NCBI RefSeq assembly: GCF_001640805.2
Contig: NC_066853.1
Coordinates: 27,296,378 to 27,360,377 of the forward strand
Direction: 5' to 3'
DNA from: Lates calcarifer
Taxonomy: Eukaryota > Chordata > Actinopteri > Centropomidae
DNA: 64,000 nt
Part shown: positions 1 to 10,580 of the stretch, piece after piece
Numbering within the stretch: position 1 is the first letter of the stretch
Layout: the number at the start of each line of letters is the position of its first letter
The notes under the pieces: model-generated
The model's database searches: none
The model's input: the letters and a program-made list of their open reading frames with translations, nothing else
What the model was told of the DNA's origin: nothing
Program-made: the position numbers and the translations under genes

Positions 1-305
1 AATTATCTATTGTGCCATCCCAGCTGTAGCTTTCAAGCCTCACTTACCTTTTTGGGGTGTGCCTGTTTTAGCCTTCCTTTTGCTTGTTTTTGGACTTTTT
101 CACCTGGTCCTTTGCTTTTTTTTGCCTGGATATCCTGCCTGCCTGCCGCCAACCACTTTCCCACACCCTGACTTTGCCTCCTGTTTCTCTTTGCCTGCTT
201 TTGTCTGAATAGCTGAACTGCTCAGCAGCAGTTTGGCTGGTTTAACTCTGTCCGGTCCTACTGTCCAGATTCCAAGAACACCAAGCCCAATGTCCTGTCT
301 CATCA
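1..305 (+). mobile_element. LTR-like segment, left side of a Ty3/Gypsy remnant
   Basis: This T-rich stretch aligns by eye, block for block, with 3110-3405: both contain a 'TTTTGCCTGG' block followed by 'CCTGCCTGC', then 'CCCTGACTTTG', then 'TTGCCTGCTTTTGTCT', in the same order and spacing. Gypsy pol fragments lie immediately inside the two copies, so they are read as the two LTRs of one element. The left edge may lie outside the window. Identity looks roughly 70 percent, which means an old insertion. The LTR runs directly into pol sequence at about 325 with no primer-binding site or gag, so most of the 5' interior is deleted. Confidence 0.6.
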
Positions 306-324
306 GTTCTGGTCCAGATTTCCT

Positions 325-740
325 GCCACGCCTGAAAACATCATCCTTCCACTTTACATTGTGGGAGCAGTGACCTGGGGAACTGAAAGCAAGTAATAGT
401 TTCTCACACTAATTACATGCTCCCAATAACTGTCCCCCTGATCGATTCTTTGTTTCAGCTCATCTCCACTAGTAGGTTCTCTAGTGGGGTCATTCTCATG
501 ATTGGCATGTAATCCAGGGGTGGCTTGTGCCCTGTCCCTCATCCATCAGAGCTTCTGGTGGTCCACCATGGGTGCACGGTCACAGTTTGTGGCCTGTTAT
601 GTCTGTTCCCAGTACAAGGTTTCTCATCAAGCCCTGGTGGCTGCTATCCTATCCCTGGTCCCACATCGCCCACAACATTTCATTATGTTCTGCCCCAGGG
701 TTCTGTCCAATCACAAACAAGAGCTGTTGTCCCTGCCTTT
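325..740 (+). pseudogene. Ty3/Gypsy pol fragment: region upstream of integrase plus its zinc-binding N-terminal domain
   Basis: Conceptual translation in shifting frames gives successive pieces of a teleost Gypsy polyprotein. Residues encoded at 331-393 (ENIILP...GAVTW) resemble the segment just before integrase. The H..H half of the HHCC zinc finger is encoded near 480-500. The frame at 502-771 carries FWWSTM followed by CYVCSQYKVSHQ, the C..C half and the conserved K.SHQ step, then a degraded PHRP. In a live element this part of integrase binds the cDNA ends. Here there are at least two frame changes and several stops, and the catalytic core is missing: the sequence leaves Gypsy at about 740 and resumes at about 2707. 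Family similarity is from memory and the Gypsy assignment is firm. Confidence 0.8.
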
Positions 741-743
741 CTG

Positions 744-806
744 TTTTGTGAAATGCTGTTGTGTTTTATGAAATGTTGTTGTGTTTTGTGAAATGTTGTT
801 GTGCTT
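744..806 (+). repeat. 20-bp tandem repeat, about three copies
   Basis: Three consecutive units of TTTTGTGAAATGCTGTTGTG and close variants differ at one or two positions. The array sits exactly where the Gypsy integrase similarity stops, so it may mark the insertion or rearrangement junction. Confidence 0.85.
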
Positions 807-1190
807 TAACCTTCAGGGCCACCGAAGTTCCAGTCTCAGAAGTTAATAGTTACTTATTAGTTACTTAAACATGCTGCAGATGGTTAATCTATCACAGTAA
901 ACATTTAGTCCATTGCATTTTTTTGATTGTCATTTAACTGAATTCAGAGTTCTGAACTTAGGGCTGAACACTGGGATATTCTTGAAAGCATCACCAAGCG
1001 TAGTTTTTGAAAACAGCCTGTCCTTGCAGCTTGAGTTTTATAGAAGTCTGATAAAATACTTTTGGAAAAAATAAATAAAAGGTTAAATGTTTGACTGTGA
1101 TGGACTTTCTATCTGCAGCAGAATGTAAGTCTCTGCAAAGTAAACTGATACCAACCTGTAAGGTATGAAGTAGACTAGATAAAACTGACA
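807..1190. other. AT-rich noncoding stretch inside the Gypsy interruption
   Basis: No coding structure or recognised repeat. It is part of the roughly 1.9 kb of non-Gypsy DNA separating the two integrase fragments. Confidence 0.5.
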
Positions 1191-1650
1191 CAATGCTTTA
1201 AAAATTACATCAGCCATTAAAAAAACCTTTGTGGAGGCTGATTTCTGCTTCTTAACAACTGAAGAATAACCACCATGATCCTTGAATCTACCTTTAAGGC
1301 CAAACTTGTCCATTGCGTCTCAAAACTGATGGACATAGTCACATCAAGGGGAGGCACTACACACCAAAGAGTTTAAGGCAGGTCTTCATATCTAAGTGAT
1401 GAAAATTGCCATCACTGGTGACCAGTCCACCCCAAAAGCTGACCACAAGACAGCAACCATCATGGTTGAGTTAACCAAAATCGTGGAAGGAGAGGATATC
1501 CCAAGGTGCTGTGCTTTGCCAATGACCATGATGTATGGTTTGAATCTGAGCTATCACAGGAAATTTATATGCATTTTTGAAGTGAATCTCAAGAACAGTA
1601 TTTTGGGAAGACTCCATCTGCTTCAGAGCATTTTCAGATTGCATTGAATG
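1191..1650 (+). pseudogene. Degraded fragment resembling the C-terminus of a teleost multi-copy gene family
   Basis: An 83-codon open frame at 1396-1647 contains CCALPMTMMYGLNLSYHRK followed by an FEV motif. This resembles the '...GL.YALNLSYPK...TFEV.QK' C-terminal block that I recall from an uncharacterised, multi-copy teleost protein family with SAM-like N-termini. Upstream (1200-1395) the translation continues only with stops, so the fragment is broken. Downstream sequence looks like a 3' untranslated region. The whole piece lies inside a Gypsy integrase gene, which suggests retroposition or transposon-mediated capture of a transcript end. Function is unknown. The family link is from memory and uncertain; the frame could be a chance ORF. 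Confidence 0.35.
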
Positions 1651-2278
1651 TTGTGGGTTTACACCGGTAATTACATATGCAGCTTAGGTAGAGAAATTTC
1701 AGGAAAGTTCCATCTCACTTTACTTGGCTTTTATCGCCATGGAGACTCAGGTTCTGAGGGGGTCACAATTGTTGTATTTAGATGTGTTTCAAAATCTGAT
1801 GTAGTACCCTTAAAACTGGCTCAGTCTTTTATACCATGTCAGCAGTTAATCCTTAAAGGGGTGTAATGAGCAAGCATTCTGTGTTAAAATTTTTTACGTT
1901 GTTTTAAATTGACTGTTGCAAAAACACCTTCGTTAACAGATTTTGTAAATTTGATCTAAAAGGTGTCTATTGTGCAAAAAAGCTGCAGGGCATTGAGAAG
2001 TTGACCACTGACACATGATATTTAAATAAAACTTGCCTGGAATTTTTGTTTTTGTTGTTTTGGAAATATTTTACCAAGTGATTTTAAAACTGGAGTTAAC
2101 AACATTGTACAGATTTTACACATATAGCGTGCCTTTAAATACATTAAGGCCTATAACTTTGCTCTAATGGCATAACTGATTTGTTGTGATGGTATAATTA
2201 CTTACTATGTAATTTCCCAAGGCAATGTATGGTCAATTTCTTCAGTTAAAATATGTGGGGCAATTTACATGTGTATGT

Positions 2279-2315
<37 letters not shown>

Positions 2316-2360
2316 CTAAATACCATCTGTTGAGTGTACAAAATAAAATGGTTGATGGCC
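1651..2360 (+). other. 3'-UTR-like sequence following the gene-family fragment
   Basis: There is no open frame of interest. AATAAA polyadenylation-type hexamers occur at about 2025 and 2341. A TG microsatellite interrupts it at 2270-2310. It is consistent with the 3' untranslated end of the fragment upstream, but no poly(A) tract marks an end, so this is an inference from order only. Confidence 0.3.
2270..2310 (+). repeat. (TG)n microsatellite
   Basis: About 20 TG units, the first few interrupted by TATG. Confidence 0.95.
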
Positions 2361-2706
2361 TAAAAATTGTGTTGTTGAATTAATTCCTTAAAATCTACTA
2401 CATGAAGCTAAAAGCTAAAAATGACTAAAGGAAATCTTAATGGTTAACAACTTGTGTTTATAAGGTTCATTACTAAGAACATAATATTTTAAATTCCTTA
2501 TATTTATTTTGGAAAATGTAGTTGGAGCCACTACATTTTAATGAGCAATCAACTTAAAACCTTGTGTTTATTCTAACAATTATTAAGTAAATTGGAACTG
2601 AGAAAACCTCATTTCTCCTAACTCAACATAGTTTTAGAAGATGTTTCAAAAGACTGATGAAAACTGTTGCGTTAATTTTTTTTTGTTGAGCCTAAACATT
2701 TGGTTT
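2361..2706. other. AT-rich noncoding stretch, right part of the Gypsy interruption
   Basis: Nothing recognised up to the point where integrase similarity resumes at about 2707. Confidence 0.5.
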
Positions 2707-2960
2707 GTAGTGTGTCTCTCCTCCCAGAGTCTATCCTGGTCCATGCAACTTCTGTGGGTGGAGTATGCACACAATACTCTTCCCCATTCCTCCATCAGTC
2801 TGTCTCCATTCCAGTGTGCCTATGGCTAGCAACCTCTGCTGTTTCCTGACCAGGAGAGAAAGGTCAGTGTGCTCTCCATCCAAGCCTTTATCCACTGCTG
2901 CTGAACCTGGATAAAGGCCGGTACAGCCCTCCTTTAGTGGTCTGCTGCAGGTCATTATTT
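2707..2960 (+). pseudogene. Ty3/Gypsy integrase C-terminal fragment
   Basis: The frame through 2829 encodes SWSMQLLWVEYAHNTLPHSS, then SPFQCAYG and a stop. After the stop the same phase continues with QPLLFPDQERKVSV and further pieces to about 2955. This matches the conserved 'W...L.WVEYAHN.L...G.SPF.C..GYQPPLF' block that follows the catalytic core in teleost Gypsy integrases. Internal stops show it is dead. It is the continuation of the fragment at 325-740: the core holding the catalytic D, D and E is absent, its place taken by 741-2706. The 3' LTR-like copy follows within about 150 bp. Confidence 0.8.
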
Positions 2961-3109
2961 GCCTGCCTTTACCATTATTATTAACTTGCGATTTCAGATC
3001 TTGCCACTATCTCCTGAACTGCAGTAACCCCAGTCCATCAAGCCTTTCAGCCACCTCCTCCCTGCTCACCTACTCTTATACTTCCTACTATATATACATA
3101 TACGCATAC

Positions 3110-3405
3110 ATACTATTTCTGCCTATTCTGTGCCAGATTGTCTCTGCTTTCCCTGCTGTAACTTTCCTGTATTATTTCTTACTTCCTGTTTTTGCCTGCC
3201 CGTTTTTGGATTTTGCCTTTTGCCTGTTCCTTTTTGCCTTTTTGCCTGGTTTCCCTGCCTGCATATTTCCGACCACTGCTCCTAGCCCTGACTTTGTTTG
3301 CTGTTTCTTCTTGCCTGCTTTTGTCTACTGAGCCTGAGTAAAGGTGAACTTCTGTCTCTGAGTTGTGCATTTGAGTCCTTCCAATCCTGAACCATGACAG
3401 CACTT
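3110..3405 (+). mobile_element. LTR-like segment, right side of the Ty3/Gypsy remnant
   Basis: It aligns with 1-305 (shared blocks in the same order) and sits just after integrase, as a 3' LTR should. The end is near CCATGACAG at about 3397, matching the CA-ending style of LTRs. No clear target duplication could be read because the left edge is outside the window. Confidence 0.6.
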
Positions 3406-3749
3406 GTTTTAGTTTCTTTGGACAAAAGCATCTACCAAATTAATGTAATGTAACATTTGTAAAACTTTACAAAAACATGAACACAACAGGCCTAATGTTG
3501 CACACTACTGTATTTTTTTTATGTATATATAACACCTTCTATGAGATTCATCACCGTATCCATGTGGATACAATGGAAGAAACAGCAACCTCAAAAACAA
3601 TGACGCATCAATTTTACTTTTATTAATTAAGTTATTGAGTGTTTGTTCAAGTTGCATGTTATAGATGCAGATTAGTGAACACAGGACATAGGGGATGAGG
3701 TACAGTTAAGTATGTTAGGGTTAATCACAACATGCTCCCATACCACCCA
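3406..3749. other. Unannotated AT-rich intergenic sequence
   Basis: No coding pattern or recognised repeat. Confidence 0.5.
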
Positions 3750-3771
3750 TACACACACACACACACACACA
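3750..3771 (+). repeat. (AC)n microsatellite
   Basis: Eleven AC units. Confidence 0.95.
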
Positions 3772-3779
3772 ACACCCAT

Positions 3780-4120
3780 CTGTGGAAATGTCACAAAACA
3801 AACCATGGGTCGTGTAGGGACATGACAGTAATGCTCTTGACAGAGCTGGCCCTTTAAATACTACCCACCTCTTTATTCAAAGCAGGGGCCTGATTTCTCG
3901 CACCAGGGCCGATAAGAGGTTTGAAAAACAGGAGCCCAATTCCCATTATCTGTCTCCCTTATTGTCTGTATTAACCTTCCCCCATAGTAACTTGTTCCCC
4001 ATAATGCTACACTTGTCTGGCCACAGCACACCACTGCCGAGATCCAATTGCACCATGCAAATGAAGGCACAGGCTCTATTGTGAAGGGGGAGAGACAAGA
4101 GAGCAAGAAAGAGAGAGGGT
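3780..4120. promoter_or_regulatory. Candidate conserved noncoding element with an octamer site
   Basis: Balanced-composition, low-repeat sequence unlike the AT-rich flanks. It holds a perfect octamer ATGCAAAT at 4055-4062 (POU-domain site) and several GATAA-type and CCCTTTAAAT-like motifs. Open frames here are not codon-like. The regulatory reading is inference from composition only. Confidence 0.25.
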
Positions 4121-4740
4121 AGGAGAGAGACAGAGGTGGTTTATCAGGAAGACATGGGCTCTGCCAGCTGAGGATTGTCCATGCACACACATGCATATGC
4201 ACATTTTTAAAGTGTAGCATGTGTCAGTGCGTCGGTATATATTGAGCCCTTTCTACATATGCTTGTGTGTCAGCAGAGATGATAGAGGGGAAGAGAGGAA
4301 AGGAGTATTGTTTTATTCCTTTTTTTTGCGCTTTTCAAGGCTGGCAGCATTTCTCTCCCCCTCACCATGTCCCTGAACAGCACAAAAAAAAAGAGGGAAA
4401 AAAAGAGTGTGAGCGGAGACACAACCACTGTTGCCACAGAACAACTGCTACAATATACAGGGAAGTTGCTGGCCTCCCCACTACAGCACTTCAGGCCAGA
4501 TTGAACTCTTAGTCTGAGTAGACAACTGGCTTGGAGATTACCTGTTTGATATGTAAACCTCATTGAACAGGCCTGCAGCCCGCTATAATCATGCACAACA
4601 CGTCATTGGAGATTCATATGAATGGTGAGGAGGGAGGGTTCTCCTTGACAGTATTTGCAGTCCATTATTTGAAGTATTTTTGAAACAATATTTTCCACCC
4701 TGTGTTACTCCAGCAAATTTTAACCAACTGCCCCATTTGA
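4121..4740. other. Intergenic sequence with purine-rich patches
   Basis: It includes a GA-rich patch at 4085-4140 and an A-rich one at 4383-4410. The block 4520-4640 is of more complex composition and could be conserved. No gene seen. Confidence 0.45.
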
Positions 4741-5100
4741 ATGGTTCATTCATACGTCATTCAGTGCCAAAGGATGCTCCACAAACACCACTAAAATGCT
4801 GGAGCATAGAGCACTTTCAGGTCATTAAACTGCTTTTATGACCTACAACTTTGCTGTTTTTGTTCATTTTAACCACTTTGTTTCCAGCTGTAGCAGGCAG
4901 ATGTTTAGCAGCTAGCTTTTGTGTGGAACATTTAGCAGCTAAAGTGTAAACTATTTTTCTTAGGAGTTAGTGGGGACAAACCCAGAACTACAAGGAGTCA
5001 TTTTTGAACCTACATTCGTTGGGTGGCTAAAACAATACTCCAAATTAATGCTATTGTTGTTCTCTCCAGGATGTGTAAATAGGTAACTGTTACACTGCTA
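4741..5100. repeat. Probable dispersed-repeat fragment
   Basis: Phrases such as TTTAGCAGCTA, repeated twice within 60 bp, and the surrounding style resemble the dispersed repeat seen at 33870-34150 and 49780-50080. Similarity is patchy and boundaries cannot be set. Confidence 0.3.
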
Positions 5101-5800
5101 ACTTGTTGACCGTACCAAATTTAGGTTAGGGGGCAGATATCCACAACTATATAGCAGTCACATCTAACATATTATGGCTAATATAAGACTTTTGCAGGAA
5201 GGTCATCAGAGGACTGCAGCTTAAGACACTTCAAGAGGATGGGCCAAACAACTGTATGGGTATAAAGTGGACATTACTTCACTTGTGTTATTCTCTGTTG
5301 TAAACTGTGAAGTAAGACAGGCAGCAACATACGCTCACATTCCCATTAACCAGCTGGTCCATTTGCTTGTTAACACACACACGTCTTTCTCCTCCAGTCT
5401 ATGGGCAAGGCTCAGTCAGACTGAAGCCAGACTGAGAGGAGAGGCGACCCCCCCACCCCACCCCCTGCATGCCCCACCCTTCTGCTTCCCTGTCATTTAC
5501 AAGACTCCTCCTCTTCCTCAATCCCTCCACCCCCCTCCAGTTGTGTGGGTGCATTTTAATTTATGCTGGGCATGGGAACCACTCAATACAACCCAGTGTC
5601 TGCAGTGCGGTAGATAGCTGTTAATGAGAAGAGGTCCCCCCCTCTTTATCTCTTTTCTTTTGCCCCCCATTATCTTGGTGCAGTCTATAAGCGTGCAGTT
5701 ACCTTACTAGGTCCGATAACGCCCCAATAGGCAACCAGCACTGATGAGCTTTCTATACAGTGTGCCACGCACAATGCTACTATCAGGAGTGCAGACCTCT
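5101..5800. other. Intergenic sequence with C-rich tracts
   Basis: Contains C-rich runs at 5448-5480 and 5525-5545. A 116-codon open frame here is composition-driven (proline-rich from C-rich DNA). No gene recognised. Confidence 0.45.
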
Positions 5801-5804
5801 GGTT

Positions 5805-5820
5805 AAAAAAAAAAAAAAAA
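5805..5820 (+). repeat. A16 homopolymer
   Basis: Sixteen consecutive A residues. Confidence 0.95.
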
Positions 5821-5908
5821 TAGATGGATGCAGTCACACAAGCAGGGCTAGCTCGCTCTGAATATCCTGCCAATTTACAACCATCAACACATGACTTCTA
5901 CGCCTGAA

Positions 5909-5909
<1 letters not shown>

Positions 5910-5944
<35 letters not shown>

Positions 5945-5947
5945 ACT
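5910..5947 (+). repeat. (TC)n microsatellite
   Basis: About 18 TC units with one interruption. Confidence 0.95.
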
Positions 5948-6064
5948 CACTCTCGCGCTCTGTCGGCTGCAGCAGTTTCTTATCTCCCCCCCCTTCCCTC
6001 TTCTGCCTGGGAGATAACAGTAATTCTTCTCCATGCTGTATCCCCCCACCTTACTCGCTTTGCA

Positions 6065-6109
<45 letters not shown>

Positions 6110-6140
6110 CAGCACACACACAAAAACACACATACACACA
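6065..6140 (+). repeat. (AC)n microsatellite, compound
   Basis: A pure AC run to about 6108, then imperfect CACACA continuing to about 6140. Confidence 0.95.
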
Positions 6141-6226
6141 TCCCATAGTACGTCCGTCTCTCATCAAGCTGTCCAATCCCAGCACATACTAACATGTAGG
6201 CTACACAAATGTACACATGGTCGCGC

Positions 6227-6251
6227 ACGCACACACACACACACACACACA
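6227..6251 (+). repeat. (AC)n microsatellite
   Basis: Short CA run preceded by CGCGCACGC. Confidence 0.9.
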
Positions 6252-6457
6252 ACCTCCCACTCCCCCCAAGCCTGACACAGACAGAGATGCTGGCAATGTC
6301 TCTCTGCTCAGTCAAGATAAAGGGTTAAGACTGCACTCGGACGGCCCTTCTTTGTGAGATTGGGGGTTGACGATAATGGGGGAGGTGGAGGGAAAAAGCA
6401 AAAACAAAATCAAGTATTCAAGTACAGATTGATTATTTTATCATTTGTCCAGTTTAA

Positions 6458-6458
<1 letters not shown>

Positions 6459-6496
<38 letters not shown>

Positions 6497-6500
6497 CATA
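6459..6500 (+). repeat. (TA)n microsatellite
   Basis: About 17 TA units, then TACATACATA. Confidence 0.95.
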
Positions 6501-7080
6501 TTCTTTTTTCTTTTGAATGTGGCTGGTGCCTGGAGTGTTGCAGCCAGATAAAAGAATTAGTTGTTCCACACAGGGACCCAGGCGCTAAGCACAGCCGTGA
6601 ATTAGAATGTCTATCTCTGTCGCTCTTGGCTCATCCGCTCTAGCTAGCCACGCTTCGCACTCGTAAACAATTTAATCTTTTCACTACAGTTTGGAAAAGA
6701 GAGAAGAAGGGCTAAATGTGTGTGTGAGAGAGAGAGGGAGAAAATGAGGAGGAATCGTGGACATTACCCCCCCCTACCCCCTACTCGCTACACTCCTCTC
6801 TCTTTCTCTTCTTCCACATCCTCTCACCAACCTGTCCTTTTAAACAAGAAACCTGACGCAAATGCTTGTAAGGTGCTCGAAGATTGAATCAGCTCACTTT
6901 CATTTTCCTCCCCTCACTGCCGTTCTTTTGGGCCCTTTTCTCCCTTTTTTCCTTCACAGCATCCTATTCAAACCCCCACCACCACCACCACCCCACCCCT
7001 TGCTCTTCCTCTCTCTTCGCTCTCCACCGTTTTGAAATTGAAGATGTGTAGAGGCCTGGGCTTTGGGGCCAGAGTCTATT
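6501..7080. promoter_or_regulatory. Candidate conserved noncoding region
   Basis: Complex, moderately GC sequence between two microsatellites. It contains TTAGTTGTTCC, GTAAACAATTTAAT (forkhead plus AT-rich core) near 6665, CCACC repeats near 6975-6995 and GGAGCTGTAATAAAATTCAT near 7063-7082. No codon structure. Regulatory role is inferred from composition only. Confidence 0.25.
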
Positions 7081-7108
7081 TTGGAGCTGTAATAAAATTC
7101 ATAGCCTG

Positions 7109-7121
7109 ACACACACACTCA

Positions 7122-7161
<40 letters not shown>
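7109..7161 (+). repeat. (AC)n microsatellite
   Basis: About 25 AC units with a CTCACT interruption. Confidence 0.95.
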
Positions 7162-7162
<1 letters not shown>

Positions 7163-8139
7163 GGTCAAGGGAATCACACTACAGTATATAGTGGTCTCTT
7201 GCTGTATTACCTTTAAACCATCCTTCATATGTGCAGCGCTTCAGCAGCCACACCATATTTTGTAACACTCCAACAGTGTACTGTCTTTATTCATAGTAAA
7301 CTATCAATTCACTGCAACTATATACTTCACAGTCACCTGTGGGGATAGACTGTAGCTAAGGTGAGAAGAATTATGAGAGATGCCAGCACACACTCTCAAT
7401 AATATTGATTAACTGGTCTTCATATAGCATAGTACCAACATTTCTTCAGCTTAAAAGGCATTGTATTGCCATAGTTGTGGCACGATTCATTTCAATCTGA
7501 TGTAACCTTTTGATCAGGGGAGGGAGGGGGGATGGATACTTTATTAAGTTTGCAACATGCACTGAAACAAAAGGAGTCCATATCTACACAAACTTGTTCA
7601 GTACTACAAACCTGTATACTCAACTTGACTTGACTGCAGCTGATAGTTCTTATACATACTCACTCTTGATATACATGCCATACATGCCAAACTGTGAAGG
7701 GGTATGAGAGAGCGCTTCAAGCGTCAGGGATCTCCAGCCTTGTTCAGATAGTAAAGTGAGTGTTTGTTAGCCTGTGGATTCTATTGGACTGTCCCTGTTG
7801 CCTGTGGACTTGGGCGAAACACTGCCACAGTTTGGTTGATACAACAGTCACACAACTGCCTGTTAACAGTAGTTTTACCTTTTCATTTTACAAGTACTAC
7901 TGGCATGATACAACATACATATGAATTGACAGGTTTTTGTTTATTTACTCTAAAAATAATACATATGTAGCATCAACTTAATTTTATCAGTAAGTAAAAT
8001 ATTTGAATTTATATGTTATTAATCGTCATTATGTAACCTACAGCTTAATATAATATTTTGGGAGAAAATGAAGGATTTTACTTTTCTTCTACCAAAAATC
8101 CACACATCCTTTTAGTTTGTCCTGCAGAGCCATGAATAC
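7162..8139. other. Unannotated AT-rich intergenic sequence
   Basis: No gene, repeat family or strong motif recognised. Confidence 0.5.
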
Positions 8140-8298
8140 TCACGCAACATCACACTCAAGCTTTTCTACACCATGAGAAGTTTGTGTGAGCATGCTAACA
8201 TGCTCACACTAACTTCACAATAATTACAGTAATGTGCCAAATTTAATCTCAGTCCATTCAAAGTTGAGATATTGATTTGGAGCAAAGTGGTGTGTCTA
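8140..8298 (+). repeat. Fragment of a dispersed teleost repeat
   Basis: GTGCCAAATTT followed by CAGTCCATTC, GTTGAGATATT and GGAGCAAAGTGGTG, in that order, is the ending of a common teleost repeat. Upstream GCTAACATGCTCACA belongs to the same family. A longer, more divergent copy lies at 32400-32695. Transposition mechanism unknown to me. Confidence 0.5.
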
Positions 8299-8299
8299 C

Positions 8300-8337
<38 letters not shown>

Positions 8338-8340
8338 TTA
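8299..8340 (+). repeat. (ATCT)n tetranucleotide microsatellite
   Basis: About ten ATCT units directly at the end of the dispersed repeat. Confidence 0.95.
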
Positions 8341-8698
8341 TTATGGCCAAATGTTATCCTAACAAGTGGCCACACTTGCATCCAATTAGTACCAATTCAC
8401 AACAGTAAAAACTACAAACTGTAATCATTAGCATTTAAGATAAAAAAAAAAAAAATATGGGAGCCAGGAAAAGCCTCACAAGTGTAATAATTCAGTTGGG
8501 TGTTTGTGTGTGATGTGTGGAAATGGGTATACAGACATGGAGGGAGGGGAAACTGTTGGGGCAAGAATTTGAATGAGAGAAAAGGGAGGTATGGAGGAGA
8601 TGACTGAGAGGAAGATAGGGATCAGAGGGTGGCAAGACAAGGCCCTGAGCACCCTGGCTAAGGAGATAACACCCTCATTTGAATGCACACTGACTGAC
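8341..8698. other. Unannotated intergenic sequence
   Basis: Contains an A-run at about 8441-8454 and a purine-rich patch at 8540-8640. No gene seen. Confidence 0.5.
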
Positions 8699-8754
8699 AC
8701 ACACTCACTCACACACACACATACACCCACACACACACACACACACACACACAA
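8699..8754 (+). repeat. (AC)n microsatellite
   Basis: Compound AC/CTCA run. Further short CA runs follow at 8820-8845. Confidence 0.95.
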
Positions 8755-10390
8755 TGAATAGCTTTTGTTAACAAGAACAGGAAACCTGCAGTCATGAGTG
8801 TTTGCAGAATCCTTTAAACACAGACACACACATACACACACACACTCAGCATTAGGTCAACATAGTGGATGCAAAATATCACACTATGTGTCTGTGTGCT
8901 AGAGTCAGGAGTTGGGAGCAGGAGTCAGGAGTTGTGGTTAGCATAGTTAAGCTTAGGGCTGGAAACAAGTTTGGTTGAGGGGAATGTGCAGATTGCAGTG
9001 TCCACTGTTACCAGCCAGGGCTTTTTGGGTTGTTTATTTTTTGTAAACAGTTGGGCACCCCCCACCCCAGAGATGGGCAGGCAAAGATCATTTTGAAGAA
9101 TTTGATTCAAACTCCCCTACACTTGGTAGGTGCAAGCAATGGCCCCTACTATTTATCCATACTCAGACGCAAACATGGGAGATGGAAATTACACCAGTTG
9201 AGGAATCATTAATAAATATTATTCATTAATGGAAATAAACTGAGTTGAGGGATGATCAATACATAATCATCTCTGCAGTGATACAATGTGTGGTATACCA
9301 GCTGATGTTTCTTCTGTGTTTTCCTTTCAAATAAGGGTAAATCGCACACCTGCAAACTTGAGGTGCAAACTAAAGGAGCAACATGCACACTTTAAGAAAC
9401 AAGAATGCAACTTTTCAACATTAGCCATTTGTCAAATACAGTATTCCACAAGATGTAAAAACAAATGCAAATGCATTCAACGCCCCACCATCACCTCTTG
9501 CCTGACTAATCTTGATATCGTTCTTTTTTTTTGTACAGTGCACAATTAACTTTTTTGAAAATTCATTGTGAGTGCAAAAGCAACTAGACCTGCAGGCAGG
9601 TATTTCTCAGTCCTAAGACCCCATGCAATTTGCATGGGGGCCTGGAAAAGGTAGGTTTTGCATATTTTTCAACTTCAAGTAAAAGCGCCACCTAGCACCA
9701 AATATGCACCAAATTTTGTTTAGAACCTCAGTGTGGTATGGCAAACCACTTGCTCAAGTTTTGTGTTAATTGGATAGACCCATATAAAGACATGACACCA
9801 CAGCATTTATATAAGGTTTTCCCTTACATCTTTTGCATCTTTTGGGCTCTCAAAAGTTTTTTTTTTTTTTTTTAAATCACGTGATCATTAGATTACATAA
9901 ATGATATTTCCAAAGTTGTATGCACATTATACTTTTAGCCTCGGAATAGTTTGGAAAAATAATTTTTAGATATTTCATGATTTTGCCGTAAAGGTTTCAT
10001 GTTAATGGCAGTGATCATTACCAAGGTATGCAACACTTACTGCTTTGCTCTGAACCTACAGGAAGTTGTTCCTGTGTAGTGCAGTTTTTGCAGCTGAGCG
10101 TGTGTGTACAAGACTTTTGACTATGAGATGTAAATCAGGGGAGTTACTAGCCAAATCGCCCTTATCTCTCATGTCATTTTTGGTGTCTGATGTATGTGCA
10201 CCATTCTATACCACACATGAAATATTTGCTTACATACCATTTACAGTGTGTGTTGCTGTACCACTTTCACCAATGGGAGGAATAAAAACAATATAACTTG
10301 TGTATAAGATTCCTTTACAACTTTTGTAACGTTTCACCTTCACAAAGTTACTGCACCCACATATCCTTCACCAAGACATCATCCAACCTG
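8755..10390. other. Unannotated intergenic sequence
   Basis: A T17 tract lies at 9857-9873. The block 9580-9800 (GGCGCCACCTAG-like phrase near 9688) has the style of an old dispersed repeat, but I cannot name it. No open frame looks coding. Confidence 0.45.
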
Positions 10391-10394
10391 TTTC

Positions 10395-10525
10395 CCTCTG
10401 CTTTCAGTCTTATGCTAAGGCTAAGGCTATGCTAAGCTAACCAAATCCTGATTCCAGCTTGGTATTTAAGACATAGGCATTAATATCCATTTAAACTTCC
10501 CAAAATGTTGAACTATTTCTTGAAT
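10395..10525 (+). repeat. Old dispersed teleost repeat (TATGCTAAGCTAA...AATGTTGAACTATT type)
   Basis: Starts with TTTCAGTCTTATGCTAAG, continues through GCTAAGCTAACC, and ends with AAAATGTTGAACTATTTCTT, the two ends of a repeat that is common in teleost genomes. A partial relative occurs at 44995-45060 (ATGAGAGTGG...CTCATCTAACTTTCAGC). Highly diverged and not mobile now. Confidence 0.5.
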
Positions 10526-10580
10526 CTGCATAGACTATGATAGCAAATTTTACACAGACCTGCACATGGACGCAAAGATA
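10463..10580 (+). repeat. Source copy of a 118-bp local duplication
   Basis: This 118-bp segment recurs at 13148-13265 in the same orientation with two substitutions (A to G near position 34, C to G near position 50). It includes the end of the dispersed repeat and about 60 bp of unique sequence, so shared family membership alone does not explain the match. This copy sits in continuous context and is therefore taken as the donor. Confidence 0.9.

Noticed and set aside
3873..4220. 115-codon minus-strand open frame
   Set aside because: Overlaps a noncoding-looking island and a GA tract. No domain or initiation context.
5267..5617. 116-codon plus-strand open frame
   Set aside because: Proline-rich because of C-rich DNA. 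No family similarity seen.
5834..6275. Open frames of repeated Cys-Val or Thr-His dipeptides
   Set aside because: Direct translations of AC/GT microsatellites. The same applies to frames at 8476-8841, 16081-16411, 23606-23803, 46457-46723 and 48364-48576.
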